From IMG/VR virus record IMGVR_UViG_3300028025_001880, positions 1 through 32,142 of that record: 32,142 nt of DNA; one strand, written 5' to 3'. The translations under genes were made by a program, and so were the position numbers. Of the stretch, positions 11,954-19,809 are shown in pieces (the first letter of the stretch is position 1; the number at the start of each line of letters is the position of its first letter). The notes under the pieces were generated by a model. It was not told the origin of the DNA and made no database searches. It saw only the letters and a list, made by a program, of their open reading frames with translations. The DNA comes from a virus.

Positions 11954-14900
11954 TTATTTTACATAATTCCTAATAAGTTCTTTTAAATAATCTTTGCCTA
12001 AAGTCTCATCTAGTATTCTTCTTTGTGATAATGGTATTTTTTCTATTTCATATTTTAAAATAAACGGAGCTAACCCCTCATTATTTTGAATAGCTTGCGT
12101 AGCATTTTTTCTAAAATCATTTAAAACTTGTTCTACAATAAATATTTTTCTTGCATTGGTCTGTTGTTGATATGCTGGCGCTTCAACAATTTTTGATAAA
12201 GCAATAGCTATTTGTGGAGCTAAAGCATTTTTATAAGCAACATCTAATTCAGGTATTCCAGTAGATTGAAATATTTTTCTTGCTGGTATTCCAAGTCTAT
12301 CTAATTCTTTTTCTGCTGAATTTTTTGCTGATATAACGCTTACTCCTGTTAGTTGTCTTGCTAAAGGTTCTTCTCTTTTAATTGGAGCTGCTCTTGGTAT
12401 TCCATTCTCATCAAATATAACTGAAGTTGAAGATACAACTGGTGGTAAATTATTATTTAATGGTAATCTTTTTTGTATATTATCTTTAATTGGATTGCTA
12501 CTTGCATCTTTTACAATTGCCATCTCAGGATAAAATTGACCAATAGCATCTTGGAAAGTTTGCAATGGAACAAACAATCCACCAACAACATCTCCTGCAA
12601 TTTTATTAATTTCTTTTGTAAAATCTATATTAGGATTAACACCTGTAACACCATCAATAAATCTATCAATTAAATATAATCCTGTTCCACCTCTTATTCC
12701 GGTAAATACATTAACAAAACCTTTTAAATCTAAATTAGATAATGTTCCTTCTTTTGTTCTTTTAATTGCATCAGCAACAAACAAGTAAGCAGCAAATGGG
12801 TTAAATGGTCTAAAGTCTGTTGTTCTATTACCAATTTTAAATTCATACCATTTTTCACCAGCATAAGGTTGATGTCTTAAATTATAAGCTGCTGACAATA
12901 ATCCAATTCCAATAATAGCTTTACTTAATCCAGCTGTATTGCCTTTAGCAAATGCTTCTCTTTCAGCTTTGGAAAAAAATCTTGTTAACCCTAATGGACT
13001 ATATTCAAAATGAAACTTTAAAGAGTTCATTATAAATCTTGGGAACGGTATTGCTAAAGAAGCTGTAAAAGGAAGTTTATTAATTAAGTTAATAAAAGAA
13101 TTTGCAAAACTTTCATAACCACCCTTACCTTGATTAAAGTTTTTTGCGAAAGTAACTTCTAATGATTTTTCAACTGCAGCTGCAATATCGTCTTGTCTAA
13201 AAACATTATAATCATTATCAGATATAATTTGTGATAACTTTCTATTTGAATAATGTTTGGGATTATTTCTTATTAACTCATCTAAAGATGATTGAAATAC
13301 AGATCTTCTAATAATGTATTCTTGTAATCTGTTAAAAAAATTAACAAAGTGTACTGCTTTTTCACCCTTACCTAATAAATCTTTTCCACCAGATCTTTCT
13401 ACTATATCAGAACTATATCTTAAAAATAATCTGTCTTGTTCTTTTGGAAATGAAGCAAGAATATTGTCAGTTTGTTCTTTAACTATTTTATAATTCTTGG
13501 GATCAATTTGTCTGAAGATACTTAAAAATCCTTCAAAAGCAGTAACTGGATTTGATAATGATTTCTTTGGCATTGCACCACCACTCATAGATCTGTAAGC
13601 AGATCTAAGAGCAACATCTAAACCTTTTTCTATAACATCAATTCCTGCTCTTCCAATAGCGGCTTGAAAGTTTCTGACTGCCGTTGCAACTTGTCCAGTT
13701 AACAATCCTCTTCTAATATTATCTGCTCTTTTCCAGCGACCAGTTGTAGGAACAAATTCATCAACTCCAGAAGCTGATAAAGCTTGGTCATAAGCTGTAT
13801 TTGCATTTGGAACTTTATTTAATTTATTAATTTTTGATTGAATGACTGAAAGAGATTGTAATGTTCTACCAGCATCTGATTTGTCTGCACCAAAATATCT
13901 TGCAAATTCATCAAGTTGTATTTTGTTATCTTTTAAAATCTTAGTAAATGTTTGATCGTCAATTCTTCCTGTAACAATCAAATCAGCTATTTGTTCATTT
14001 AATCTTAAATTAGGATTTCTTCTTACCTTACCTGATAATAATAATTGTTCAGCAGCATTTAAAACATTTTGATTCACTTCTTGTTTTATTGCTGGTCTAG
14101 TAATTGCTTGAGGTAAATCTACACCTTCAAGAGTTCTTGGTTTTGCACCTAATACTTGTTCAATGTCAACTTGTGTTTTTTCAAATTTTGGTGCTTGAAT
14201 ATTTAATAGTTCTTCTTTTGATTTTGGTATTACGTCAATTTTTTCAATTCCTTCAATTTGTTCTTTTTGAGAATAAATTGTATTTGGACTTACATTTTCA
14301 GCTTCCGCTTTCATTACAGATTTAGTTACAGTATCTGCTTCTTTAGATGGTTCTACAAATTTATTAACCTTACCTCTTCCTAATGCAACTCCCAATAATT
14401 CAAAAGGTATTCCAAGTATAGCACCTTCCATAAACATTTTTTGTCTAGCAGTAAATTCATCATCTTCATTATCTGCTTTTAAATAATCTATTACTGGATT
14501 TTGTAAGGAAGGATATTGGTCAACTAAATTTGATAAACGTTTTTCATAAGGAGAAAAAGCTAATTGTTCTGCAAATCCACCTTTAAGAGTAACTTGCGCA
14601 ATTTTACCAACCTTTGTTGTTGCTTGTGGTATTTTTGTAATAGCTTGTAATTTACTAAGACCGGCATAAGGAACAGCAAATCCTAATAAATCTCTTGCAA
14701 TAGACAAACCAAGATTAGATGGTTCTTCAACTTGAGGAAGTTTAACATTTTTTAGTGGATCGCCTGGTAATAAAAAATTTAATACATCAATTGAACCTTG
14801 TGCGGTATCTCTTGCTGCACCGACTGTAACATTTTTTAATTGTTTAATAAAATTTTTATCGTAATCTTTATATGGATTATAAGTTACATCAATTACAGGT

Positions 14901-15118
14901 TTTGTTTTTGGTTCAGAATCAACCGGCTTTGCTGCTTCAGTTTCTTTAATTTCATCAGCTTTCTTATATAGATTCAACATGGAATCTATTAAACCTTTTG
15001 AGGGTTCTAATTGTGTTTTTTCAAAAACATCTTTAAAAGGTTTTTCTTGTTCAAAAACATCTACAAAGTTTGATGATTTTTTTTTATCATCAAAAACATC
15101 TATAAAATTTTCTGCCAT
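11954..15118 (-). CDS. Large internal virion (DNA-ejection) protein
   Basis: At 1054 residues this is the largest protein here. It begins with three F-x-DVF motifs (residues 5-9, 18-22, 28-32), then a Lys/Glu-rich linker, a hydrophobic stretch (about 125-145, ARDLLGFAVPYAGLSKLQ), long helical regions, and a second amphipathic or hydrophobic region with PFTASLAIPFPRFIMNSLKF and GLSKAIIGIGLLSAAYNL. Size, helix content, membrane-active segments and place after three smaller proteins and a gp13-like protein match the T7 gp16-type internal core protein that is ejected to form a channel across the envelope. I see no lytic transglycosylase motif, unlike T7 gp16. The function is inferred from position and architecture. 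Confidence 0.78.
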   Translation of the reverse strand: MAENFIDVFDDKKKSSNFVDVFEQEKPFKDVFEKTQLEPSKGLIDSMLNLYKKADEIKETEAAKPVDSEPKTKPVIDVTYNPYKDYDKNFIKQLKNVTVGAARDTAQGSIDVLNFLLPGDPLKNVKLPQVEEPSNLGLSIARDLLGFAVPYAGLSKLQAITKIPQATTKVGKIAQVTLKGGFAEQLAFSPYEKRLSNLVDQYPSLQNPVIDYLKADNEDDEFTARQKMFMEGAILGIPFELLGVALGRGKVNKFVEPSKEADTVTKSVMKAEAENVSPNTIYSQKEQIEGIEKIDVIPKSKEELLNIQAPKFEKTQVDIEQVLGAKPRTLEGVDLPQAITRPAIKQEVNQNVLNAAEQLLLSGKVRRNPNLRLNEQIADLIVTGRIDDQTFTKILKDNKIQLDEFARYFGADKSDAGRTLQSLSVIQSKINKLNKVPNANTAYDQALSASGVDEFVPTTGRWKRADNIRRGLLTGQVATAVRNFQAAIGRAGIDVIEKGLDVALRSAYRSMSGGAMPKKSLSNPVTAFEGFLSIFRQIDPKNYKIVKEQTDNILASFPKEQDRLFLRYSSDIVERSGGKDLLGKGEKAVHFVNFFNRLQEYIIRRSVFQSSLDELIRNNPKHYSNRKLSQIISDNDYNVFRQDDIAAAVEKSLEVTFAKNFNQGKGGYESFANSFINLINKLPFTASLAIPFPRFIMNSLKFHFEYSPLGLTRFFSKAEREAFAKGNTAGLSKAIIGIGLLSAAYNLRHQPYAGEKWYEFKIGNRTTDFRPFNPFAAYLFVADAIKRTKEGTLSNLDLKGFVNVFTGIRGGTGLYLIDRFIDGVTGVNPNIDFTKEINKIAGDVVGGLFVPLQTFQDAIGQFYPEMAIVKDASSNPIKDNIQKRLPLNNNLPPVVSSTSVIFDENGIPRAAPIKREEPLARQLTGVSVISAKNSAEKELDRLGIPARKIFQSTGIPELDVAYKNALAPQIAIALSKIVEAPAYQQQTNARKIFIVEQVLNDFRKNATQAIQNNEGLAPFILKYEIEKIPLSQRRILDETLGKDYLKELIRNYVK

Positions 15119-15888
15119 TATTGTATGTTGTATTTTTCTTTATACTTTTGAATTAAAAAATCTTCACTAAATGAAGGATTAGCTGTTTTATTTTTTGAAA
15201 CATACTCTTCTAATGTAGGAATATTACCTGTTGTTTTTTTTACTTGAGTAGGTTCATTTTGAGGTTGGCTTAAATCAATATTTAATTTAGAAAGAACATC
15301 TTGTCTGCCAAGAATTTGGTTATTATATAAATCCTGTTCAACTTTTGAAAGACTGTTAAATACTTTATTAAATTCATTTTTATCTAAACCTTGTAATTTC
15401 TGAGCAACTTTTAATGCTTCACCACTAATCGTTGGAGTTTTAGGAGTTAATAATAATTTCATTGTTTCTTTTGGAAACGCTTTGAATAATGGTTTATATT
15501 GTTCAGGAACTTTACCAGCAAATTCATCAATTGCTTTTTGTTGTTCTTGTTCTTTAGTCATTGCTCTAACAGTTGAAGATACATTTAATCCTTGAACAAA
15601 AGATGGCAATGCAGCTTCTCCTATACCTTGACCCTTCATACCAGCTGATATTAAACCTAATCCTGTTAATGCTTCTGGACTACTAAGTAATCCCATTAAA
15701 CTTAATGTTTTGTTAGTTTGTTTATCAGAACCTAATAATGATTCATTATCTAATCCCATTCCTTGAGATACACCAATATTCATTTCATTGTCTGAAAGAT
15801 TTGTTGTGGCAAGTGGAGAACCAGACGTAGATAATACATCTGCATTTGTCATGTTATATTTTCTTAAAAGCTCTAATAAATTTTCCAT
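15118..15888 (-). CDS. Putative internal virion protein
   Basis: This 256-residue protein has an N-terminal Met/Ser/Leu-rich part with a hydrophobic patch (LSLMGLLSSPEALTGLGLIS, near residue 63), a central helical region (TKEQEQQKAIDEFAGKVPEQ), and a C-terminus ending EDFLIQKYKEKYNIQ. It is joined by TAATG-type overlaps to both the large internal protein and the Gly/Ala-rich protein. Such trios form the ejectosome in short-tailed phages (T7 gp14/gp15/gp16 or P22 gp7/gp20/gp16). No direct family match is recognised. Confidence 0.65.
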   Translation of the reverse strand: MENLLELLRKYNMTNADVLSTSGSPLATTNLSDNEMNIGVSQGMGLDNESLLGSDKQTNKTLSLMGLLSSPEALTGLGLISAGMKGQGIGEAALPSFVQGLNVSSTVRAMTKEQEQQKAIDEFAGKVPEQYKPLFKAFPKETMKLLLTPKTPTISGEALKVAQKLQGLDKNEFNKVFNSLSKVEQDLYNNQILGRQDVLSKLNIDLSQPQNEPTQVKKTTGNIPTLEEYVSKNKTANPSFSEDFLIQKYKEKYNIQ

Positions 15889-16547
15889 TATAATAATCCT
15901 TGTTGTTGTAAATAGTCAGAATATATTCCTGCTGTTCTTGGTTGTGTTCCTAATAATCCTTGTGGATATAAAATATTATTTATATTTCCTTTAGCAGAAT
16001 TATAGGCATTAAAAATACTTCTTCCTGTACCATACTGTGGAACATTACTTGGTGGTATGTTCATATCAACTTCAGGAATTTGTGGTTGTGGTACTGCTGC
16101 TGCTCCACCTAATAAAGCTGCTTGACCCAAAGTCTTTGCAATATCAGCAGGTGTTTTTGGAATAAATGAACTTACAAAATCTAAAGATGGTAATGAATTA
16201 GCTCCAAAATAAGTACCTAACGCTGCTATTTCTGGCGCAATTAAACCTGCTCCTAATCCACCTAAACCTGCGCTTGTTCCTAATCCACCAAGAGAACTTG
16301 CTAAGCCAGCAACTTCAGGAGCAATTAAACCAGCACCTAAACCGCCTGCACTAGCTGCGCCGCCATAAAATAATTGTGGTGCTAAATAAGGTGCTGCAAA
16401 TATTCCACCAATTAATGCAAGCTCTGGATTATCAACAACAGTTTCAACAACATCACCAACAAGATCTACTGCTCCGCCGGCAACATCACCAACAATGTCT
16501 GCTGCGCCACCGACAACATCGCCAATTGCATCAACAACTCCACCCAT
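15888..16547 (-). CDS. Gly/Ala-rich internal virion protein with 11-residue repeats
   Basis: In this 219-residue protein, residues 6-38 are three tandem 11-residue repeats (DAIGDVVGGAA, DIVGDVAGGAV, DLVGDVVETVV), an amphipathic pattern with glycine zippers. Residues 69-80 and 97-108 are near-identical GLGAGLIAPE(V/I)A segments 28 residues apart. A hydrophobic span (ELALIGGIFAAPYLAPQLF) lies between. The composition is that of membrane-inserting ejection proteins, and the gene sits between two other candidate internal proteins. It probably forms or lines the ejection pore, inferred from composition and context. Confidence 0.65.
   Translation of the reverse strand: MGGVVDAIGDVVGGAADIVGDVAGGAVDLVGDVVETVVDNPELALIGGIFAAPYLAPQLFYGGAASAGGLGAGLIAPEVAGLASSLGGLGTSAGLGGLGAGLIAPEIAALGTYFGANSLPSLDFVSSFIPKTPADIAKTLGQAALLGGAAAVPQPQIPEVDMNIPPSNVPQYGTGRSIFNAYNSAKGNINNILYPQGLLGTQPRTAGIYSDYLQQQGLL
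16434..16532 (-). repeat. Three 33-bp coding repeats (11-residue units)
   Basis: Codons 6-38 of the Gly/Ala-rich virion protein encode three consecutive 11-residue units with the pattern D-x-(V/I)-GDV-x-x-x-x-x. The period of 11 fits a straight hendecad-type amphipathic helix and suggests growth by tandem duplication. Confidence 0.7.
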
Positions 16548-16548
16548 A

Positions 16549-17286
16549 TTATAATAACCCTAATAATCCTAAACCAAGTCCACCGATTCCACCATAAGCA
16601 GCTCCTTGTCCAGCTGATAGTCCACTAAATATACTTGGTAAAACTTGTGAACCAACTAATGCTCCGCCTAATCCTAATGTTAATGGATTAGATTGAGATT
16701 GAACATCTCTAGTTTGAGTAGGTAATCCTGAAGCGATTGGAGTAACAAGACCAGCATATTGTTGTAATGCTTGAAAAGGTGCTTGTTGATATTGTCTTTG
16801 TAATTCTTCTAATTGCTGTCCAGTTGTAAATAAACTTGGAGTTCTTTGAGCAATATCTAATTGTCTTTGTCTCTCTTGTCCATATTCTTGGAACGCAAAA
16901 GGTAAAGCTCTTTGAGCTACAATATCTGCAACTTGTTGTTGAGACATAGGAGAACCTGGAGTTCTTCCTGCTCCTGAAAATTGTTGAGCAACTGTACCAT
17001 ACGCTTCTTGTCCAGCTCTTTGAATAATTGGAGATAAAAATGGATTAGTATATTGACCAGCTAATGTTCCTGCTAATTGTTGTGCAGCTGATGTTCCTAA
17101 TGATTCTTGAATTCCTAAACCAGTTAATGTTTGTTCACTTGGAGCAACGTATGGTGATGCTCCGCCTTGTTGATATAAATATCCTGCGTTTGCTAAAATT
17201 TGATTTAATGCTGGTTGAGCTGGAGCATAAGGAGTTACTGTACTTACTGTAGTTCCTGATCCGCCACCGCCGCCTAAAAATGACAT
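16549..17286 (-). CDS. Putative internal virion / tail-associated protein
   Basis: This 245-residue protein starts MSFLGGGGGSGTTVSTVTPY and is rich in Gln, Gly and Ala. A long helical Gln-rich part (residues 110-180, with FQEYGQERQRQLDIAQR and LEELQRQYQQAPFQALQQ) is followed by a Gly/Leu C-terminus (GGIGGLGLGLLGLL) that is hydrophobic enough to meet a membrane. Similar Gly-N-terminus, Gln-helix proteins sit beside ejection proteins in many short-tailed phages. It ends 1 nt before the repeat-bearing protein starts. The function is inferred. Confidence 0.65.
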   Translation of the reverse strand: MSFLGGGGGSGTTVSTVTPYAPAQPALNQILANAGYLYQQGGASPYVAPSEQTLTGLGIQESLGTSAAQQLAGTLAGQYTNPFLSPIIQRAGQEAYGTVAQQFSGAGRTPGSPMSQQQVADIVAQRALPFAFQEYGQERQRQLDIAQRTPSLFTTGQQLEELQRQYQQAPFQALQQYAGLVTPIASGLPTQTRDVQSQSNPLTLGLGGALVGSQVLPSIFSGLSAGQGAAYGGIGGLGLGLLGLL

Positions 17287-17287
17287 A

Positions 17288-17728
17288 TTATTTTTCCTCT
17301 TTTTTTAAATTTTTTTCTAACACTACATGAGTTCTGTAGTATTTGTGTTTATCAAGAATCTTTTGCCAACCTGGTCTTGCAATTAATTCTATGCAATCGC
17401 ATCCTTGATCTATAGCAAAATTCTCTATCTTTACAATTAAATCTTGCCATTGTTGTCTATTCTTACCTGTAACCATAGGTAAATGTAAGACTTTTTTTAT
17501 GCTTCTTTGTATGATTTGTGAGAGAACAAGTCCATTAAATTGTTCTTCAACTGTATTCTTTTTCTCATCCCAAATAATCCAAAGCTGTAATTTACCGTCT
17601 TTTATTAAGTCTTTGTAATGGTCAGCATGGTGATGACTACCAGAATATATTAAAGCATTTCTAATATATTCTCTTACTAAAATCCAAACCTTATTTATTT
17701 CTTCTTTAGGTATTCTTACTACATCCAT
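17288..17728 (-). CDS. GNAT-like T7 gp13-type protein
   Basis: This 146-residue protein has an acetyltransferase-like fold pattern: an N-terminal helix, LQLWIIWD as an early strand, LHLPMVTGKNRQQW around the region that would hold the acetyl-CoA loop, then CIELIARPGWQKIL as the late strand and helix. The usual R/Q-x-x-G-x-G/A loop is not clear (VTGKNRQQ instead), so enzymatic activity is doubtful. T7-like phages encode such a protein (gp13) needed for virion morphogenesis next to the internal core genes, as here. Confidence 0.7.
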   Translation of the reverse strand: MDVVRIPKEEINKVWILVREYIRNALIYSGSHHHADHYKDLIKDGKLQLWIIWDEKKNTVEEQFNGLVLSQIIQRSIKKVLHLPMVTGKNRQQWQDLIVKIENFAIDQGCDCIELIARPGWQKILDKHKYYRTHVVLEKNLKKEEK

Positions 17729-18051
17729 TAATAATATACTTCTAATAAACTAACTATTCCGCTTATACCTGCTGTAGAAGATGATTCAATCTTTAATAAA
17801 TCACCTTGTTCTAAAACAATCGGTGCTTGTATTAAATTACAAATAGAAGATCCAGAGAAACTAGCATAAGCAATTTGATAATCAGTTGAAGCTGAACTAT
17901 CTCTTACATATACTTTTACTATTTTGCTGCCAGACTCATTTGTTAATTGAATATTTTTTATTAATGCAGTTTTTTCTACAGGCGTTGTATAAACAGTCAC
18001 AGGAGTTGTAACTGCAGGATCATAGAAAGCGTTTTTATAAAGATTAGCCAT
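17728..18051 (-). CDS. Small beta-sandwich virion protein
   Basis: This 107-residue protein consists of alternating hydrophobic strands (IKNIQLTNESGSKIVKVYVR, then IVLEQGDLLKIESSSTAGIS). The strand pattern ending in VLEQGDLLKI matches that of the protein at 23563-23889 (VLQSGDALKIQSD), so the two look like distant paralogues. Such domains often sit on capsids or fibres as trimeric knobs. It overlaps the gp13-like gene by one base. The role is inferred. Confidence 0.65.
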   Translation of the reverse strand: MANLYKNAFYDPAVTTPVTVYTTPVEKTALIKNIQLTNESGSKIVKVYVRDSSASTDYQIAYASFSGSSICNLIQAPIVLEQGDLLKIESSSTAGISGIVSLLEVYY

Positions 18052-18058
18052 TTTAATA

Positions 18059-19294
18059 TTATGTTAAATCGTACCACTTAATTAAACCAGAAACATCTCC
18101 ATTAGCAGCGCCTGGTCTTACAGCTAAAGTTAATGTATCTGATGTTCCAGAAATTGTTTGACCCAATTGATATGAAAATGCAAAACCTTCTCCACCAATA
18201 CTAAATGGTGCAGTCTTTCCACCTAAATAACCACCAGCAACTCTAGTGCCAGTTGTAGTTAAATCAACTGTTGTTAAATCATATTCTGTATTGTCATCAA
18301 AACTTGTGTAAGAAAATGCAGATGATGGAGTAGAGTTAACAAATAAACCCCATTCAAAATCACCATTAGAAACGTTTAATATATCTGCGCCTGCAGGAAT
18401 AATTACAGCATAGGGTCTTGATGATTTAATTCTTATAGTTGCAATATTGTAATAAGTATTAGCTGTTCCAAGATTAACACCGGCATTTACGTTTCCTGTG
18501 CCAATCATTTTTTGAATTCCTTCAGGTGAATAACCACCTTCAGACATACAGGTTGAACAAATTTGTTTTAATGTATAAGTGCCAGCTGATAATGTTCCAA
18601 CTCTTTCTATCTCATAACGAATTGGTAAATTTGCAGTTTGCATATAAACTGTTGTTAAACTATTCGCATTATTAAAAGTATGAGCTGTTATAAATTTACC
18701 ATCAATAACAAAACCAACTCTTACAGATCCAACACCTAACCACTCAAAATCCATAAATAAAATATTAGATTTTGTAATGTCTAAAGTATAACCGCTTGCT
18801 CCAGTACCATCTAATTTATCACCACTCCAAGATGATTGAGAAACTTCATTGTCAGCAGAAGTTCCAGATGTGTAAGTTCTTCTTACTATCTTTAATGTTG
18901 TTCCATCTGCTGTAAAAAATATTCCGTTATTTGCATCAAATGCACCAATCTTTTGTTTAAGGTTTGCAGTTGCAGTATTCATTACAAACGTATTTAATAT
19001 TAATAATGATTTTCCTGGTTGATAAGACATCACTCTTTTAGATTGTCTTATAGTTTTAGAACCAGCTGCTTCTGTAATATTTAAGTTAACTGTAGAAGAA
19101 TTAGAAGTATAAGTAACTGTTCCACCATTAACGGTAGATTCATCAAAAAAACTATTTTTAGAAAGAACGTTTTTACTGTCAAATATTGTTAAAGGATTTG
19201 ATACCCTTAGTCTGCCGAAAGCATCATAAGCTGTTGAACCAGTACCACCCCCAATAACAATTGGAGTAACATTTACATTAGAACAACAGCTCAT
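18059..19294 (-). CDS. Virion structural (fibre or tail) protein
   Basis: This 411-residue beta-rich protein begins MSCCSNVNVTPIVIGGGTGS and carries AFGRLRVSNPLTIFDSKNVL (residues 26-45), a landmark I associate with structural proteins of marine phages, including large cyanophages. The rest is a chain of beta strands with a Cys pair (ICSTCMSEGG near 247). No catalytic motif is visible. It lies between fibre genes and the small beta protein and most likely forms a fibre or tail appendage. Confidence 0.7.
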   Translation of the reverse strand: MSCCSNVNVTPIVIGGGTGSTAYDAFGRLRVSNPLTIFDSKNVLSKNSFFDESTVNGGTVTYTSNSSTVNLNITEAAGSKTIRQSKRVMSYQPGKSLLILNTFVMNTATANLKQKIGAFDANNGIFFTADGTTLKIVRRTYTSGTSADNEVSQSSWSGDKLDGTGASGYTLDITKSNILFMDFEWLGVGSVRVGFVIDGKFITAHTFNNANSLTTVYMQTANLPIRYEIERVGTLSAGTYTLKQICSTCMSEGGYSPEGIQKMIGTGNVNAGVNLGTANTYYNIATIRIKSSRPYAVIIPAGADILNVSNGDFEWGLFVNSTPSSAFSYTSFDDNTEYDLTTVDLTTTGTRVAGGYLGGKTAPFSIGGEGFAFSYQLGQTISGTSDTLTLAVRPGAANGDVSGLIKWYDLT

Positions 19295-19302
19295 GGTTTA
19301 AT

Positions 19303-19437
19303 TTATTTATTTTTTTTAAATCCCATTTTCATAAATCTATATGCTTTTGAAGAGATAGTAGATTTAGATTTTGGTCTTGATATGCCAAGTCTTTTACGTC
19401 TATTTATATTAGCGTACAAACCTTGTTTTTTTTCCAT
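19303..19437 (-). CDS. 44-residue basic micro-protein
   Basis: The ORF begins MEKKQGLYANINRRKRLGIS and ends MKMGFKKNK. The KKQGLYANI-x-x-(R/K)RKR-x-x-G start is a pattern I remember from small conserved proteins of marine podoviruses. It is extremely basic and may bind nucleic acid. It ends 8 bases before the structural gene at 19294. Confidence 0.7.
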   Translation of the reverse strand: MEKKQGLYANINRRKRLGISRPKSKSTISSKAYRFMKMGFKKNK

Positions 19438-19439
19438 TT

Positions 19440-19574
19440 TTATTTTTTGTTAAAAGTTTCTTCAACATCTTTATACCAATCTTTAAAGAATTTAAAGTAA
19501 TCATTACAGAACTTTTCTGCTGATTCTTTATATTCAGAATAAGAAGGAACTTTAAAAGGATTAAAGTTGAACAT
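19440..19574 (-). CDS. 44-residue aromatic-rich micro-protein
   Basis: The ORF begins MFNFNPFKVPSYSEYKESAE and continues with FKFFKDWYKDVEE. AAGGAG lies 6 nt before the ATG, a strong ribosome site. The helical, aromatic pattern faintly recalls phasin-type sequences, which is not enough for a call. It precedes the basic micro-gene by two bases. Confidence 0.65.
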   Translation of the reverse strand: MFNFNPFKVPSYSEYKESAEKFCNDYFKFFKDWYKDVEETFNKK

Positions 19575-19635
19575 AGTATTCTCCTTAGTTAGTTAGAAAA
19601 TATATGTATGTTGCGTTGCAACAAATTACAATAGA

Positions 19636-19743
19636 TTATTTTTTTAATTTACTTTTTATAAATTCAATAATTTTAGTTACTTCTGGGTTGTGTTTCCAAC
19701 CTAAATAAACTCCAACTAATGTTCCTATTATAAATATTATCAT
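19636..19743 (-). CDS. 35-residue single-TM micro-protein
   Basis: The ORF begins MIIFIIGTLVGVYLGWKHNP with a membrane segment in its first 15 residues, followed by a basic helix (KIIEFIKSKLKK). The ATG overlaps the TGA of a short remnant frame (19740-19795) by 4 nt. The layout suggests an inner-membrane protein with a cytoplasmic basic tail. Confidence 0.6.
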   Translation of the reverse strand: MIIFIIGTLVGVYLGWKHNPEVTKIIEFIKSKLKK

Positions 19744-19795
19744 TCTACTAAATCCCAAGATAAAGTTTGTTCGTTCCAAGAATACTTATTGTCAT
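19740..19795 (-). pseudogene. Micro-gene remnant with likely 1-base deletion
   Basis: An ATG at 19795 preceded by AAGGA (4-nt spacer) opens a frame that stops after 15 codons, but one base over, the frame reads DNKYSWNEQTLSWDLVE and ends in a TGA overlapping the next start by 4 nt. Adding a single base after the ATG (ATGGAC for ATGAC) would give an intact 18-residue Trp-rich peptide coupled to its neighbour. Either this is a recent deletion or sequencing error, or it is chance. Confidence 0.35.
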
Positions 19796-19809
19796 CTATT
19801 CCTTAGTAT

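Noticed and set aside
16376-16597. 73-codon plus-strand ORF rich in His and Gln
   Set aside because: Antisense image of the Gly/Ala/Val repeats in the internal virion protein.
19609-19623. TGTTGC-GTT-GCAACA hairpin upstream of a micro-gene
   Set aside because: Short 6-bp stem without a U tract on either strand; not enough for a terminator or riboswitch call.
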